Assembly: GCA_017610205.1 (NCBI GenBank) | Contig: JAFCCL010000003.1 | Location: 1-64,000 of the forward strand | Length of the DNA stretch: 64,000 bases | Direction of reading: 5' to 3' | Source of the DNA: Candidatus Iainarchaeum sp. | GTDB lineage: Archaea; Iainarchaeota; Iainarchaeia; Iainarchaeales; GCA-2688035 | Shown: positions 49,271 through 58,382 of the stretch, piece after piece | How the letters are laid out: the number at the start of each line of letters is the position of its first letter | Numbering within the stretch: the first letter of the stretch is position 1 | Position numbers and translations under genes: made by a program | The notes under the pieces: generated by a model | The model's input: only the letters and a program-made list of their open reading frames with translations | The model's database searches: none | Told to the model about the DNA's origin: nothing

Positions 49271-52264
49271 ATGGAAGTCAATCTTTGCAGAATAGAGGTA
49301 AGTTTTCAGAATGATGCAAGGGCTAAAATTGCAAAAAAGTCCATTGAAAGGGCTGGCTTTGGCAAAATAAGTGCTGTTTCCCTAAATGATGTTTATACAA
49401 TTTCTTCACAGTTTCAGGAAAAAGACCTTGAAAAATGCGCTTTTTTGCTTCACAACCCTGTAACACAGCAATTTTCAATTGGAAAACCACTGCCTTCAAA
49501 AGAATTTGACTGGGCAATCGAAATTGGTTTTCTTCCAGGAGTAACTGACAATGTGGGAAAAACTGCTGCCGAAACTTTGCAGGATTTTTTCGGAGAAGAA
49601 GCAAAGGAAACCGCGGTTTTTAGCTCTCAGCTTTTCTTTATCAAAGGTGATTTTTCCAAAGAGGAAGCAGGAAAGATTGGTGAAATTTTTGCAAACCCGC
49701 TAATTCAGGGAATTTACATTAAAACCAGAGAGCAATTTGAAGCAGATTCCGGAATGGATGTTATTGCTCCCATTGTAAAGCTTCATGAAGAACCAAAAGC
49801 CCGCGAAGTCAATCTTGAGATTTCAGACGAAGAACTTTTAAAACTTGGCAAGCACGGAATTCTTGACCATGTTGAATCAGACGGAACAGAGGCAAGGCGC
49901 GGCCCTCTTGCACTTGATCTTTCTTCCCTTCACATAATAAGAGATTATTTCAAAAAAGAGAGCAGAAAACCAACAGATATTGAGATTGAATCCCTTGCAC
50001 AAACCTGGAGCGAGCACTGCAAGCACACAATTTTTGCAGCAGAGCTTGATGATTTGGAAAAAGGACTTTACAAGGGACTAATAAAGGACGCAACTGAAAA
50101 AGTCAGGGAAAGCAAGGGCAAAGAAGACAATTGTGTTTCTGTTTTTGTTGACAACAGTGGCGGAATAGATTTTGACAAAGAAAACATTGTTTCTGACAAG
50201 GTTGAAACCCACAACAGTCCGTCTGCACTTGACCCCTTTGGCGGAGCAATAACAGGAATTGTTGGTGTAAACCGTGACACAATGGGTTTTGGAATGGCTG
50301 CAAAGCCAATAATTAACAGGTATGGATTTTGCTTTGCAGAGCCAAAAGATGCAGAACTGCTTTACAGAGCCAAGGAAAAAGGAAATTCAATTCTTCCTCC
50401 TGAACGCATAATGCTTGGAGTAATAGACGGAGTGCAGGTTGGCGGAAACTGTTCAGGAATTCCTACTCCTACAGGTTTTATGTATTTTGATGAAAGATAC
50501 AAGGGCAAGCCACTTGTGTTTGTTGGAACAGTTGGATTAATGCCAAGGCTGGTTAATGGAAAGAAAGGGCATGAAAAAAAGGCAGAACCAGACGATGTTA
50601 TAGTAATGGTTGGCGGCCGCGTTGGCCTTGACGGAATCCACGGCGCAACCTTTTCTTCAGAAGCACTGTCTTCAGGAAGCCCTGCAACAGCTGTGCAAAT
50701 AGGTGACCCGATTACTCAGAAAAAGATGTCTGATGCAATTGTAAAAGAAGCAAGGGATTTGAATTTATACACAAGCATTACCGACAATGGTGCAGGTGGC
50801 TTAAGCTGTTCTGTTGCAGAAATGGCAAAAGAATGCGGTGGATGCAGTGTTGACTTGGAAAAGGTTCCTGTAAAATATCAGGGAATGTCTCCTTGGCAAA
50901 TTTGGGTTTCTGAAAGCCAGGAGAGAATGACTCTTGCAATTCCAAAAGAAAAAACAAAGCAGTTTATTGACCTTATGACCCAACGCGGTGTTGAAGCAAC
51001 AGCAATAGGTGAATTTAACGATTCGCAAAGATGTGTTGTTAAATTTAACAATAAAAAAATAATGGACATTGACATGCATTTTTTGCACGATGGGCTTCCA
51101 AGAAAAAAGCTTGCAACAAAGCCAATGTACCCGTTTTTAAAAAACCCTTCTTTTGAAGAGCCTTCAAATCTTGGAAGAACATTGCTTGAAATGCTTTCAA
51201 GGCTGAATATTTGCAGCAAGGAATTTATTTCTGCACAATACGATCACGAAGTTCAGGGTTCCTCTGTGCTAAAACCCTTGCAGGGCAAAGGCAGAGTAAA
51301 TGCAGACGCTGCGGTTGTAAGGCCGTTGCTTGAAAGCCAAAAAGGAGTTGGCGTTTCGCACGCGCTTTATCCTGGTTATGGTGACATTGACACCTACTGG
51401 ATGGCTGCAGCAGCAATTGATTCTGCTGTTAAAAATCTTATTGCTGTAGGGGCAAAAATGGAGGATATTGCTTTGCTTGACAACTTTTGCTGGTGTTCAA
51501 GCAATGAGCCTGAAAGGCTTTGGCAATTAAAGAAAGCAGCACAAGCCTGCAATGATTTTGCAATACTTTACAAAACGCCTTTTATTTCAGGCAAGGACAG
51601 CATGTTTAATGATTTTAAGGGATTTGATTCAGATTCAAATGCATTAAAGATTTCGGTTCCTCCAACTTTGCTGATTTCATCAATTGCAGTAATTTCTGAC
51701 AGCAGAAAATGCGTTTCAATGGATGCCAAAATTGAAGGAGACCTTGTTTACGCAGTTGGCTTTACAACCGGCGAGCTTGGTGCTTCCGAATATTACAGAA
51801 TGCAGGCAAAAAAGGCAAATGACAAAAATGCAACTGGCGGAACAGTGCCGACGGTTGATGGAAAAAAGGCACTGGCTTCATACAACGCGCTTTCAAAAGC
51901 AATTGAAAAAGGACTTGTCGCGTCAGTTCAGGCTGTTAGCCTCGGAGGCCTTGGGATTGCAATAGCAAAGAAATGTATTGCAGGTCGCATTGGGGCAAAA
52001 ATTGATTTGAAAAAGGTTCTATCAGTTGGAATTAATAGAAATGACAGCATTTTGTTTAGTGAAAGTCAAAGCAGGCTTTTGGTAACGGTTGCTTCTGAAA
52101 ACAAATCTGGTTTTGAATCTGCAATGAATGGAATCAGGTTTTCTAAAATTGGAATTGTTTCAGGCACCAAGCTTGAGATAACAGGAATTGCTGGCAAGCA
52201 GAAGATTTCGCTGCCTGTTTCAGAACTTGAAGAAGCTTACAAAAAAACTTTGAGGGATTATTAA
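49271..52264 (+). CDS. purL: phosphoribosylformylglycinamidine synthase, PurS-PurL fusion type
   Basis: 997 aa. The first about 185 residues are PurS-like, followed by the two AIR-synthase-related halves of PurL. SLAQTWSEHCKHT carries the catalytic His, and VETHNSPSALDPFGGA and DNGAGGLS are nucleotide-binding motifs. Makes FGAM in purine synthesis, with ammonia from PurQ, whose gene starts at its stop codon. No separate glutaminase domain is fused. Confidence 0.95.
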   Translation: MEVNLCRIEVSFQNDARAKIAKKSIERAGFGKISAVSLNDVYTISSQFQEKDLEKCAFLLHNPVTQQFSIGKPLPSKEFDWAIEIGFLPGVTDNVGKTAAETLQDFFGEEAKETAVFSSQLFFIKGDFSKEEAGKIGEIFANPLIQGIYIKTREQFEADSGMDVIAPIVKLHEEPKAREVNLEISDEELLKLGKHGILDHVESDGTEARRGPLALDLSSLHIIRDYFKKESRKPTDIEIESLAQTWSEHCKHTIFAAELDDLEKGLYKGLIKDATEKVRESKGKEDNCVSVFVDNSGGIDFDKENIVSDKVETHNSPSALDPFGGAITGIVGVNRDTMGFGMAAKPIINRYGFCFAEPKDAELLYRAKEKGNSILPPERIMLGVIDGVQVGGNCSGIPTPTGFMYFDERYKGKPLVFVGTVGLMPRLVNGKKGHEKKAEPDDVIVMVGGRVGLDGIHGATFSSEALSSGSPATAVQIGDPITQKKMSDAIVKEARDLNLYTSITDNGAGGLSCSVAEMAKECGGCSVDLEKVPVKYQGMSPWQIWVSESQERMTLAIPKEKTKQFIDLMTQRGVEATAIGEFNDSQRCVVKFNNKKIMDIDMHFLHDGLPRKKLATKPMYPFLKNPSFEEPSNLGRTLLEMLSRLNICSKEFISAQYDHEVQGSSVLKPLQGKGRVNADAAVVRPLLESQKGVGVSHALYPGYGDIDTYWMAAAAIDSAVKNLIAVGAKMEDIALLDNFCWCSSNEPERLWQLKKAAQACNDFAILYKTPFISGKDSMFNDFKGFDSDSNALKISVPPTLLISSIAVISDSRKCVSMDAKIEGDLVYAVGFTTGELGASEYYRMQAKKANDKNATGGTVPTVDGKKALASYNALSKAIEKGLVASVQAVSLGGLGIAIAKKCIAGRIGAKIDLKKVLSVGINRNDSILFSESQSRLLVTVASENKSGFESAMNGIRFSKIGIVSGTKLEITGIAGKQKISLPVSELEEAYKKTLRDY

Positions 52265-53064
52265 TGGTTAAGGCAATTCTTTTGGCAGGATATGGCATAA
52301 ACTGTGAGGAAGAAACAGCGTTTGCATTCAAAAAGGCAGGGGCTGAAACAGAAATAATTCATATAAATGACTTAATTGCAAACCCAAAAAAGCTTTCAGA
52401 AGCCCAGATTTTTGCATTTCCAGGCGGCTTTTCTTACGGTGATAATACTGGTTCAGGAAATGCTCTTGCAAATAAGATTCGGAACAATTTGTGGACCAAG
52501 CTTGTTGAATTTATTGAAGCAGAAAAGCTCATTCTTGGAATTTGCAACGGCTTTCAGGTAATAACAAACTTGGGAATTTTGCCAGGAATTGAAAACAGGC
52601 AGGCAAAAAGAACAGTTGCCTTAAGCCACAATAACAGTGCAAGATATGAGTGCAGATGGGTCTCCCTAAAATCTTTTTCAAAGAAATGTGTTTTTACTAA
52701 AGGCATTGATTTAATCAGAATGCCTGTTGCTCACGGTGAAGGAAAGTTTGTTGCAGATGAGAATATCTTAAAGCAGTTGAAGGAATCAGACCAAATTGCT
52801 TTTAAGTATGTTGATGAAAACGGAGAACCTGCAAATAGTGTTTTTCCACAGAATCCAAACGGTTCTTTGGAGGATATTGCAGGAATTTGCAGTAAGGACG
52901 GAAGGGTTTTTGGATTAATGCCACACCCTGAAAGAAATATTTTCTTTACACAGCAGGCTGATTGGACTTTGCAAAAGGAAAAGTTGAAGAGAGCAGGCAA
53001 GGAAATTCCTGAAGAAAGTGCAGGAATGCAAATTTTTAGAAATGCGGTTGAATATTTTAAATGA
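52264..53064 (+). CDS. purQ: FGAM synthase glutaminase subunit
   Basis: 266 aa. Class I amidotransferase with nucleophile Cys94 in LGICNGFQ and the His-Glu pair in MPHPERN. Longer than small-type PurQ (about 225 aa). Its ATG sits on the last base of the purL stop, so the two are coupled. Confidence 0.95.
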   Translation: MVKAILLAGYGINCEEETAFAFKKAGAETEIIHINDLIANPKKLSEAQIFAFPGGFSYGDNTGSGNALANKIRNNLWTKLVEFIEAEKLILGICNGFQVITNLGILPGIENRQAKRTVALSHNNSARYECRWVSLKSFSKKCVFTKGIDLIRMPVAHGEGKFVADENILKQLKESDQIAFKYVDENGEPANSVFPQNPNGSLEDIAGICSKDGRVFGLMPHPERNIFFTQQADWTLQKEKLKRAGKEIPEESAGMQIFRNAVEYFK

Positions 53065-53095
53065 TGGAATGATTGATAATTGTGAGGCAAAATTT

Positions 53096-54175
53096 ATGAA
53101 ATACTCTGACATAGTGGATTATGGCAAACTTGACCCTGTTAAAAGGGCTGCAATTGAAAGCTTTTCAGGCACTGTAAAAAACACTGAAAGGCTTGGAATA
53201 AAGGTTGTAGCTGAAACAATGGGTGAGTCGGCAATTGCATTGGATGTTGTTGGCCAAGACTATATGCTTGCCTTTAATGTTGAAGGGCTTGGGACAAAAA
53301 ACCTGATTGCTGACGCAATGTTTTCTGATTCAAGAGGAAAGGGTATAAAATATTATGAATCAATTGGCAAAGACTGCCTTGCAATGTCAACAAACGATCT
53401 TGCATCAATTGGTGCAGACGCACTTGTCTACGGAGACATTTTGAGCAGTGGTGACAGCAACTGGTTTGCCAATTCAGAAAAGGCAAAAGCAATTATTAAA
53501 GGATTCAAACAGGGTGCAAATGAAATAGGACTTGCAATTCCATGCGGTGAAACTCCAACACTCAAAGGGGTTGTTAATGATAGTACAATTGATATGGCTG
53601 GAGCATCAATTGGCATAATCAAGCCAAAGGAAAATCTTACTTATGGTCAGGATTTGGCTGACGGAGATATTTTAATAGGTCTTGGAAGTTCTGGCATTCA
53701 CTCAAACGGTGTTTCGCTTGCAAGAAAGGTTGCAGACCAGCTGAAGGAAGGTTATTTTTCCGAGCTTCCAAGCGGAAAGCTTTTTGGAGAAGAATTGCTT
53801 GAACCAACAATTCTTTATACAAGAGTGTTAATGGACTTGCTTAATGCATGCGAAATACACTATCTTTCTCCTATTACAGGCCATGGGTGGAAAAAAATCA
53901 TGAGGCCAAAAAAGCCTTTTACTTACAAGGTCGATTTTGTTCCAGAGCCGTCAGAATTGTTTAAATTTCTTATTGAAAAATCAAGGGTTTCTGAAAAAGA
54001 GGCTTACTTTACCTGGAACATGGGTCTTGGATATGCAGTAATGGCTCCAAAGGAAAGCAGGGAAGCAATATTCAAAGCAAGTGAAAAGCACGGCATTAAA
54101 GCATTTGACCTTGGTACTGTAAGAGAAGGAAAAAAAGCTGTTGCAATAAAACCAAAAGACATTATTTTTGAATAG
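53096..54175 (+). CDS. purM: phosphoribosylformylglycinamidine cyclo-ligase
   Basis: 359 aa from the ATG at 53096, which follows GTGAGG; an earlier frame opening at 53018 would overlap purQ. DYGKLDPVKR, GTKNLIADAM, NDLASIGADAL and GLGSSGIHSNG are PurM motifs. Closes the imidazole ring to make AIR. Third gene of the purine operon. Confidence 0.93.
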   Translation: MKYSDIVDYGKLDPVKRAAIESFSGTVKNTERLGIKVVAETMGESAIALDVVGQDYMLAFNVEGLGTKNLIADAMFSDSRGKGIKYYESIGKDCLAMSTNDLASIGADALVYGDILSSGDSNWFANSEKAKAIIKGFKQGANEIGLAIPCGETPTLKGVVNDSTIDMAGASIGIIKPKENLTYGQDLADGDILIGLGSSGIHSNGVSLARKVADQLKEGYFSELPSGKLFGEELLEPTILYTRVLMDLLNACEIHYLSPITGHGWKKIMRPKKPFTYKVDFVPEPSELFKFLIEKSRVSEKEAYFTWNMGLGYAVMAPKESREAIFKASEKHGIKAFDLGTVREGKKAVAIKPKDIIFE

Positions 54176-54226
54176 GGAAAATTACAGTGTTAAAAAAAAT
54201 ATTTTTTTTTAAAACAGGTCTTGTTC

Positions 54227-55720
54227 ATGAAAAAAAAAGAAGAACTGTACAAAAAAGAAGAACTGTGCAGGCTTTTGGAAAATTCAATCAAAAAAAATGC
54301 TCCAAAGAAAAAATTCGGAATTCTTTTCTCGGGCGGAATTGACTCAGCACTGCTTGCAGTTCTTTGCAAAAAATTAAACTTGAATTTTACATGCTTTTTT
54401 GGTTATGTTAAAGGAAAAGCCAGACCAAAAGATCTTGAATTTGCAAAAAAGGCAGCAAAAGAGCTTGGGGCAAGCCTTGAAATTGCTTCAATTTCTTTGA
54501 AAGAGTCAGAAAGGCTTATTGCAAAAGTTGTTCCATTAATAGCTTCACATTCCCCTGTTCAGGTTGGTGTTGCCATTCCAATTGCAATTGCCTGCAAAAA
54601 AGCACAGGAAAAAGGAATTTCGACAGTATTTTCCGGGATGGGTGCTGATGAAATGTTCTGTGGCTATGCCAAATTCAAAAATTCAAACGACCTTGCACTT
54701 GATTCATTAAAGCTGATGCAACAGCTTTCCGAAAAAGACTTAAAGCGCGACCTTGCAATTGCTTCAGGCAACGGTCTTGAATTAAAAACTCCTTTTCTTA
54801 ATGCTGCAATTTTAAAGTTTGCCTTGTCCTTGCCAAAAGACCAAAAGCTTTCAGGTCGCAGAAACAAAATTATTCTTCGCGAGCTTGCCTTAAGCCTTGG
54901 TCTTTCAAAAGAAATCGCTGAACGGAAAAAGCTTGCTGCACAGTATGGAAGCAATTCAGACAAGGCAATTGAAAAACTTTCAAAGAAGGCAAAGAAAACT
55001 AAGTCTGAATATCTTGTTTCCTTTTCGGAAAAGAAAAAAATTGCAGTCCTTTTTTCAGGCGGAAAAGACAGCTGTCTTGCTTTGTGGAAAATGCAGCAGC
55101 AGGGCTTTGAAGTAAGCTGTCTTGTTTCAATAATTCCAAAAAATCCTGATTCCTTTATGTACCACAAGCCAAATTTGAAAATTTTAGGGCTTCAGTCAAA
55201 GGCTCTTGGAATTCCCCTTGTAACTGAAAAAACAGTTGGTGAAAAGGAAAAAGAGCTTGCTGAACTGAAAAAGGTTTTGACAAAAGTCGGGAAAGAATTT
55301 GGAATAAGCGGCGTTGTCTCCGGTGCCTTGTACAGCGAGTACCAACGCAAGAGGATTGAAAAAATCTGTAAAAACCTTTCACTTGAACTTTATTCGCCTT
55401 TATGGCATTTAGACCAGCTTGATGAGCTGTTGGAGCTTTCAAACAACGGCTTTGTTTTTGTAATGGAAAAGATTGCCGCCCTTGGCTTGAGCAGTGAATG
55501 GCTTGGAAAGCCTGTTGGAAGCGCAGACATTGCTGCACTTGAGGCTTTGAACAAAAAATTCGGATTTAATGTTGCCGGAGAAGGCGGAGAGTATGAATCC
55601 CTTGTATTGGATGCTCCAAATTTTAAAAAGAGCATAAAAATCACTGAAAGCAAAAAGCACCTAAAAAACAATTTTACAGGGCTGCTTGAAGTAACTAGTG
55701 CCATTTTTGAAGGCAAATGA
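54227..55720 (+). CDS. asparagine-synthase-like domain fused to diphthine-ammonia ligase (Dph6)
   Basis: 497 aa. The first half (about 1-265) is an Asn_synthase-type PP-loop ATPase with SGGIDS, GMGADEMFCGY and ELKTPFLN. The second (about 270-497) is a Dph6-type ATP_bind_4 domain with SGGKDS and GEGGEYES. Dph6 amidates diphthine on elongation factor 2. No N-terminal glutaminase domain is present, so ammonia would come from elsewhere. Starts with ATG at 54227; follows the purine operon but has a separate leader. Confidence 0.88.
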   Translation: MKKKEELYKKEELCRLLENSIKKNAPKKKFGILFSGGIDSALLAVLCKKLNLNFTCFFGYVKGKARPKDLEFAKKAAKELGASLEIASISLKESERLIAKVVPLIASHSPVQVGVAIPIAIACKKAQEKGISTVFSGMGADEMFCGYAKFKNSNDLALDSLKLMQQLSEKDLKRDLAIASGNGLELKTPFLNAAILKFALSLPKDQKLSGRRNKIILRELALSLGLSKEIAERKKLAAQYGSNSDKAIEKLSKKAKKTKSEYLVSFSEKKKIAVLFSGGKDSCLALWKMQQQGFEVSCLVSIIPKNPDSFMYHKPNLKILGLQSKALGIPLVTEKTVGEKEKELAELKKVLTKVGKEFGISGVVSGALYSEYQRKRIEKICKNLSLELYSPLWHLDQLDELLELSNNGFVFVMEKIAALGLSSEWLGKPVGSADIAALEALNKKFGFNVAGEGGEYESLVLDAPNFKKSIKITESKKHLKNNFTGLLEVTSAIFEGK

Positions 55721-55730
55721 TTTTTTTTTT

Positions 55731-56972
55731 TTACCCAAGCTTGTAGAACACAAGTCCGCTTAACAGCTTTGGGTAAAAGAAAGTGCTTTTCTGCGGCATT
55801 GCCTCGCCGGCAAGCGAAACATTCTCAAACTGTTTTATGCTGGCTGGTTGCACGAAGAATACTGCTTCAAATTCACCAGCTCCTGTCAATTCAATTAATT
55901 TCTCAGCATTTTTTTCAAATGAAATGTTGTCCAAGTCAGTGGCAAGTATTTTTTTAAACACAATTGTGTCAAGTGCCACAGTAGCCAAATCCCTTAAAAC
56001 AATTGGCTTTTCTTTAAGCGCTTCATTTGCTTTTCCCTTATTTTTTAGCAAGTGAAATTTTCCTTCAAAGAGCATTCCAATGCAGGGCTTTTTGCCTACT
56101 TTGGTTGCCTGCATCATCCTTTCTTTTTCACATTCTTCAACTTCAAAGAACTCGCTGAGTTTTTTGACAAAGCTTTCCTTTTCTGTCACTTTTTTCAGAG
56201 CCCTGTGTGTTGGCAGAATACGCAGGCCATTACTGTTCAAATTTATAATGCAAACCATTTTGTATTTTGAAGCCTTGCTGCCGTCAATTTCAGAAAACTT
56301 TTCCGCTGTCTCATACCTATGGTGGCCGTCGGCAATGAACATTTTTTCGCCAGAAAGCATTTTTTTAATCTGCATTATCTTTTCCCTGTCTTTTAAAACC
56401 CATAGCCTGTGTCTGCCGGTTTCATTTTCAAAATCCATTTCAGGCTTTTCTTTTGTTTTACTTTCAAAAATAGTTTCAATTCCACTGCCCTGCAGGCTAT
56501 CAAGCAGCATTATTGGCTCAAAATCGCATTTTGTTTCTTTCAAAAGTTCTAATCTGTCCTGTTTTGGCTTTGGCAGTGTTTTTTCGTGAGGAAGCACTTT
56601 ACCGTTTTCAAATGGCTCAAGCCTTAGGAGGCAAAATAATGCTTTGATTGACGCATTTTCTCCTCCAAACGAGTAATCGTTTTTGTAAACATAGAAAGCA
56701 GGCTCTTTTTCCTGCACTAAAATCTCTTTTTGTAGCCATTCATTGACCAGCTTGGCAGCTTTTGTGTAATTTTCCGCTATATGGTTCTTTTCAAACCCCT
56801 GGTTTCCAAGGCTAAGCCTTGCAAAATTGAATTGGTTTTTTTTCAAAAGAAGCTTTCTTTCCTTTTCACTTATGATATCGTATGGAGGTGCCACAAGCTT
56901 TGAAAAACTGCCTGCCTTTTCACTGCAATACTTTACACCTTTAAACGGCTTTACTTCAACCAATGCTTTCAC
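55731..56972 (-). CDS. DUF1015 family protein
   Basis: 413 aa, the usual length. APPYDIIS near the N-terminus, LPHEKTLPKPKQDR and FIADGHHRYETA are the family motifs; the last resembles ParB/serine-kinase-like nucleotide-binding regions. Some relatives are implicated in amino acid phosphorylation, but this member's reaction is unproven. Convergent with the Asn-synthase/Dph6 gene. Confidence 0.9.
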   Translation of the reverse strand: MKALVEVKPFKGVKYCSEKAGSFSKLVAPPYDIISEKERKLLLKKNQFNFARLSLGNQGFEKNHIAENYTKAAKLVNEWLQKEILVQEKEPAFYVYKNDYSFGGENASIKALFCLLRLEPFENGKVLPHEKTLPKPKQDRLELLKETKCDFEPIMLLDSLQGSGIETIFESKTKEKPEMDFENETGRHRLWVLKDREKIMQIKKMLSGEKMFIADGHHRYETAEKFSEIDGSKASKYKMVCIINLNSNGLRILPTHRALKKVTEKESFVKKLSEFFEVEECEKERMMQATKVGKKPCIGMLFEGKFHLLKNKGKANEALKEKPIVLRDLATVALDTIVFKKILATDLDNISFEKNAEKLIELTGAGEFEAVFFVQPASIKQFENVSLAGEAMPQKSTFFYPKLLSGLVFYKLG

Positions 56973-57032
56973 CTGAAGAAAAAGAATTCTTAAACAATTA
57001 AAAACCCGATTGCTTTTTTTTTTTAAGAATCC

Positions 57033-57040
57033 TTAAATAG
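57033..57040 (+). promoter_or_regulatory. TATA-like box
   Basis: TTAAATAG, 38 bases before the ATG at 57078. Confidence 0.4.
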
Positions 57041-57077
57041 AAACAATTAAATTCACTGGCTTGGAAATATTTATTAC

Positions 57078-57992
57078 ATGGCTGGCAGAAAAATTAGTCA
57101 CCGAAGAGGCTTTTTGATGCCTGATCAAATTGTTGAAATATTAAAACAAAGAGGTCTTAAAGCAAACGAAAAAACTATTTCAGATTACGCTCATTCAGGA
57201 AAGATTCCTTTTGGACAGTCTGTTCCTGGGAATAAAAAAGGAATAATGTTTCCTGAAGAAAATCTTGATAGCGTGCTTGCAAAAGTTCCAAAAAAGATGA
57301 TTTTGGCCGAAGGCCAGATTACAAAGCATTGGCTTGTGAAAAAAGCAAGGGAAATGGGTCTTTCAATGAACACAGCAAACATTGATACCTATCTTAAAAA
57401 AATTGCTGAAGGAAAAGAGCCTGTGCCAAAAGGTCTTTTCTTTGACAAATTTGATTCGCACAGAAGGGTTGTAATTCCAAAAGCCGTGGCATTCAAGCTT
57501 CTCAAAGATGCAAAAAGAAGGAAAGCATTGCCAAAACTGCTTGAAACAGGAAAAATTGTTCCGCTTTCCAAAATTGCAACAGATTTAGGTCTAAGCCCAC
57601 GATCTCTTCATGGGAAAAAAGGGCATGGTATCAGCTCTTTTAGAATTGGCAATGGCAGATATGTTGCTGCCAAAGAAGCAGAAAGGTTTAAGGCAGAATT
57701 TATTTCACTGCGTGAAAATGGAAGGCGTTATAAATCGCTAGTGCAAAAAAAGCCTGTGTCAACAGTCGGTGTGAAAAATGCGGCAAAGCCTGTTGGCAAA
57801 AAGACAGCAAGGCCAAAGCAAGTTCAGTCGGCAAATTCGTTGATGCAGAATTGGTTTAATGAAAATTCAAGCAATATGTCTCAAGGCAGGCGTAAGCTGA
57901 TTGAACGGGTTATTAGGCAAAGCAAAAATGTTTCTGTGGAAGAATACTATGAAACTGTACTGCCATTGTTTGAAAGAATTTTTTATCGCTAG
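57078..57992 (+). CDS. multi-HTH DNA-binding protein, unknown
   Basis: 304 aa, basic. Three helix-turn-helix-like segments: MPDQIVEILKQRGL-KTISDYA (about 14-45), HWLVKKAREMGLSMNTANID (about 80-105) and SKIATDLGLSPRSLH followed by RIGNGRYVAAKEAERF (about 168-205). The third resembles the excisionase-like HTH at 35418. A Lys/Ala-rich linker leads to a C-terminal helical domain. Stand-alone gene; target unknown. Confidence 0.65.
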   Translation: MAGRKISHRRGFLMPDQIVEILKQRGLKANEKTISDYAHSGKIPFGQSVPGNKKGIMFPEENLDSVLAKVPKKMILAEGQITKHWLVKKAREMGLSMNTANIDTYLKKIAEGKEPVPKGLFFDKFDSHRRVVIPKAVAFKLLKDAKRRKALPKLLETGKIVPLSKIATDLGLSPRSLHGKKGHGISSFRIGNGRYVAAKEAERFKAEFISLRENGRRYKSLVQKKPVSTVGVKNAAKPVGKKTARPKQVQSANSLMQNWFNENSSNMSQGRRKLIERVIRQSKNVSVEEYYETVLPLFERIFYR

Positions 57993-58029
57993 AACTAATT
58001 GAATTTAAGTCTTTGCAAAAAGAAAAATC

Positions 58030-58236
58030 TTAAACATAGCCTCTTTTGTAGAAGAATCCAATTGTGACAATTCCTGCAATGTTTACCGCTGTGAGAACAG
58101 AAAATGCTATTATGCATTTTGAAATGCCTGCCATAAAAAAAAAGATTGTGATTGAAAGGCACAGTGCTCCAAGGACTGCATGCATTGCCGCAACTTTTTT
58201 CATTTTTTCTTTAATTTTTGATGTGAATTTTACCAA
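58030..58236 (-). CDS. small two-helix membrane protein
   Basis: 68 aa if it starts at the TTG at 58236; an ATG at 58203 gives 57 aa. Lys-rich start, TM helices at about 20-38 and 42-61. A TATA-like stretch near 58250 supports the shorter form. Unknown. Confidence 0.45.
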   Translation of the reverse strand: MVKFTSKIKEKMKKVAAMHAVLGALCLSITIFFFMAGISKCIIAFSVLTAVNIAGIVTIGFFYKRGYV

Positions 58237-58382
58237 AATAAAAACCTATTTAATAAACTATTTTGTCTTTTTATTCTTTTTGTTTGCAATTTGTTTAATC
58301 ATTTTTTGTAGCCTGCAAAATAGTTTCCAGTAAACTTAAATAAACCAAAGTTGTTTGTTTTTAGAATTGGAAGCGGTAGTTT

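Noticed and set aside
53018..53095. N-terminal extension of PurM overlapping purQ
   Set aside because: The ATG at 53096 has a GTGAGG site and matches the family start; the extension is only purQ read in another frame.
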